This document shows positions 63,160 to 64,000 of a stretch of 64,000 bases of DNA, piece by piece (the stretch's first letter is position 1; every line of letters starts with the position of its first letter). Below the pieces are notes generated by a model, which saw only the letters and a program-made list of their open reading frames with translations, searched no databases and was not told the origin of the DNA. Location of the stretch: assembly GCA_011319805.1 (NCBI GenBank), contig SJRY01000266.1, positions 868,001 to 932,000 on the forward strand. Direction: 5' to 3'. The DNA comes from Macrocybe gigantea (Eukaryota > Basidiomycota > Agaricomycetes > Agaricales > Callistosporiaceae). The translations under genes were made by a program, and so were the position numbers.

Positions 63160-63706
63160 ATTTCTCGAAGATCACCGTTCCGTTTTCCCCTTTGATTTGG
63201 AGTTGCAATCGTGGCTATTATTATCTCATTGTTGTACTGAAATTCATGCATGTTCTTCCGCGTTTATCAGGCAGACATGAGCGTCAGAATATGACAGAGG
63301 ATCCTCGGTCCAAAAATAATCATCTGCGAGCCCCCCCACCCATGCTCGCGATGCCGATGAAGCCAAGCCAGCGATCTCCGCTTCGAGAGCCCTTCCTTCT
63401 GAAAATTGGGCATCCTTCATAAGGAGTTGTATATTATCAAATTCAGGAGGATAGTCCCACTTCTACTTACGAAACTCTGTCCCATTGGTTGCGGAGTACA
63501 GGGGCCAGGGAGAAGTAGAGCAACTGCATATGGACATGCACGAGTTTGCAAAAATTTATGGAAGACCGCAAGCAGACTCTGGATTAAAACGGCTGGGCCG
63601 CGGTATTTAGGAGGCCGCCAACACCCCCCTCTTTTTTTCAGGTGGACTGACTTGTTTGGAACGCGATCGTCTCACTTTACGCTGAAGGCCGCCAGTCGTC
63701 ATCTCG
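63160..63706. other. Intergenic, RPT5 to secreted-protein gene
   Basis: Nothing recognisable. GGTATTTAGG at 63601-63610 is a weak TATA-like element about 100 bases before the next ATG. Confidence 0.35.
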
Positions 63707-64000
63707 ATGTACCTTTTGCACCTCCTTGCAGCTTTGCATCTTTTCTGGACGATGTCCTACGCGCAGGCCATCCCTAGTCCAGGGACAATTGTCCTCCCCA
63801 AGAACGGCACAGCTATAGCGCCCGGAGCACTTTTCGATTTCCAGTACCAGACTAGGGCGGACTATGGCACTTCCAGCTACAACTTCACTGTATGGCTGTT
63901 CACCTCGCCCCTGATGCTCGTGCCTGCCGAGCTCATTACTACTGGATACTATTTCGGTCGATTTTCCGAGCCTAATTATCCAGGTATGTGTCCTGGGGAA
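63707..64000 (+). CDS. Secreted protein, 5' part only
   Basis: MYLLHLLAALHLFWTMSYAQAIP is a signal peptide. The mature start PSPGTIVLPKNGTAIAPGAL is followed by FDFQYQTRADYGTSSYNFTV and WLFTSPLMLVPAELITTGYY. The coding exon ends at a GTATGT donor at 63984, so the gene continues past the window. I do not recognise a function; the beginning suggests a beta-sandwich extracellular protein, but that is inference. Confidence 0.65.
   Translation, partial: MYLLHLLAALHLFWTMSYAQAIPSPGTIVLPKNGTAIAPGALFDFQYQTRADYGTSSYNFTVWLFTSPLMLVPAELITTGYYFGRFSEPNYPGMCPGE

Overview
The window is nuclear DNA from a filamentous basidiomycete, most likely an Agaricomycete. The evidence is dense genes split by many 45-70 base introns, a secreted AA9 polysaccharide monooxygenase with a C-terminal CBM1, fungal Zn2Cys6 regulators, divergent septins, an AidB-type acyl-CoA dehydrogenase and a fungal Ypd1-type phosphorelay protein. 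I see no tRNA, rRNA, transposon or CRISPR array.

Layout. 1-7.7 kb: partial acyl-CoA thioesterase, AidB-like acyl-CoA dehydrogenase, the proteasome chaperone NAS2/PSMD9, thiazole synthase THI4 and chorismate mutase ARO7. 7.8-15.8 kb: an all-minus-strand block, read in transcription order as zinc-cluster factor B, septin 2, double-zinc-cluster factor A, septin 1. It looks like an old tandem duplication of a factor-septin pair. 16.9-25.1 kb: dihydroxyacid dehydratase ILV3, RIO1 kinase, an unknown membrane protein, a UbiA-family prenyltransferase and a DUF4504/C1orf74-like protein. 25.2-36.3 kb: the spliceosomal WD40-cyclophilin PPWD1, an AN1 zinc-finger protein, a histidine-phosphatase protein, mitochondrial bL35, the E4 ligase UFD2 and the NuA4 subunit EAF7. 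37.3-53.6 kb: a small secreted protein, the HECT ligase RSP5, a RasGEF, ribosomal uL22, the TORC2 subunit Rictor, the complex I subunit NDUFS4 and a Ypd1-like phosphotransfer protein. 54.2-64 kb: mitochondrial NCA2, AA9-CBM1, VPS37 (ESCRT-I), RRP40 (exosome), EAF6 (NuA4), RPT5 (26S ATPase) and the start of another secreted protein.

Most genes are housekeeping genes without operon-like logic. Several are arranged head to head with only 69-182 bases between start codons (RIO1/membrane protein, AN1/phosphatase, bL35/UFD2, VPS37/RRP40, EAF6/RPT5), so bidirectional promoters are common here.

A major caution: in at least ten unrelated conserved genes the reading frame slips by one base inside a conserved motif, usually where one base appears to be missing from a short homopolymer. 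The simplest reading is residual assembly indels, not real mutations. Gene ends given below are therefore for the intended genes, and several will look interrupted to an automatic caller. The most interesting biology is the duplicated factor-septin block. It includes a protein with two complete Zn2Cys6 clusters that share an intron position, a septin with decayed nucleotide-binding motifs, and an open frame linking that septin directly to the double-cluster factor.
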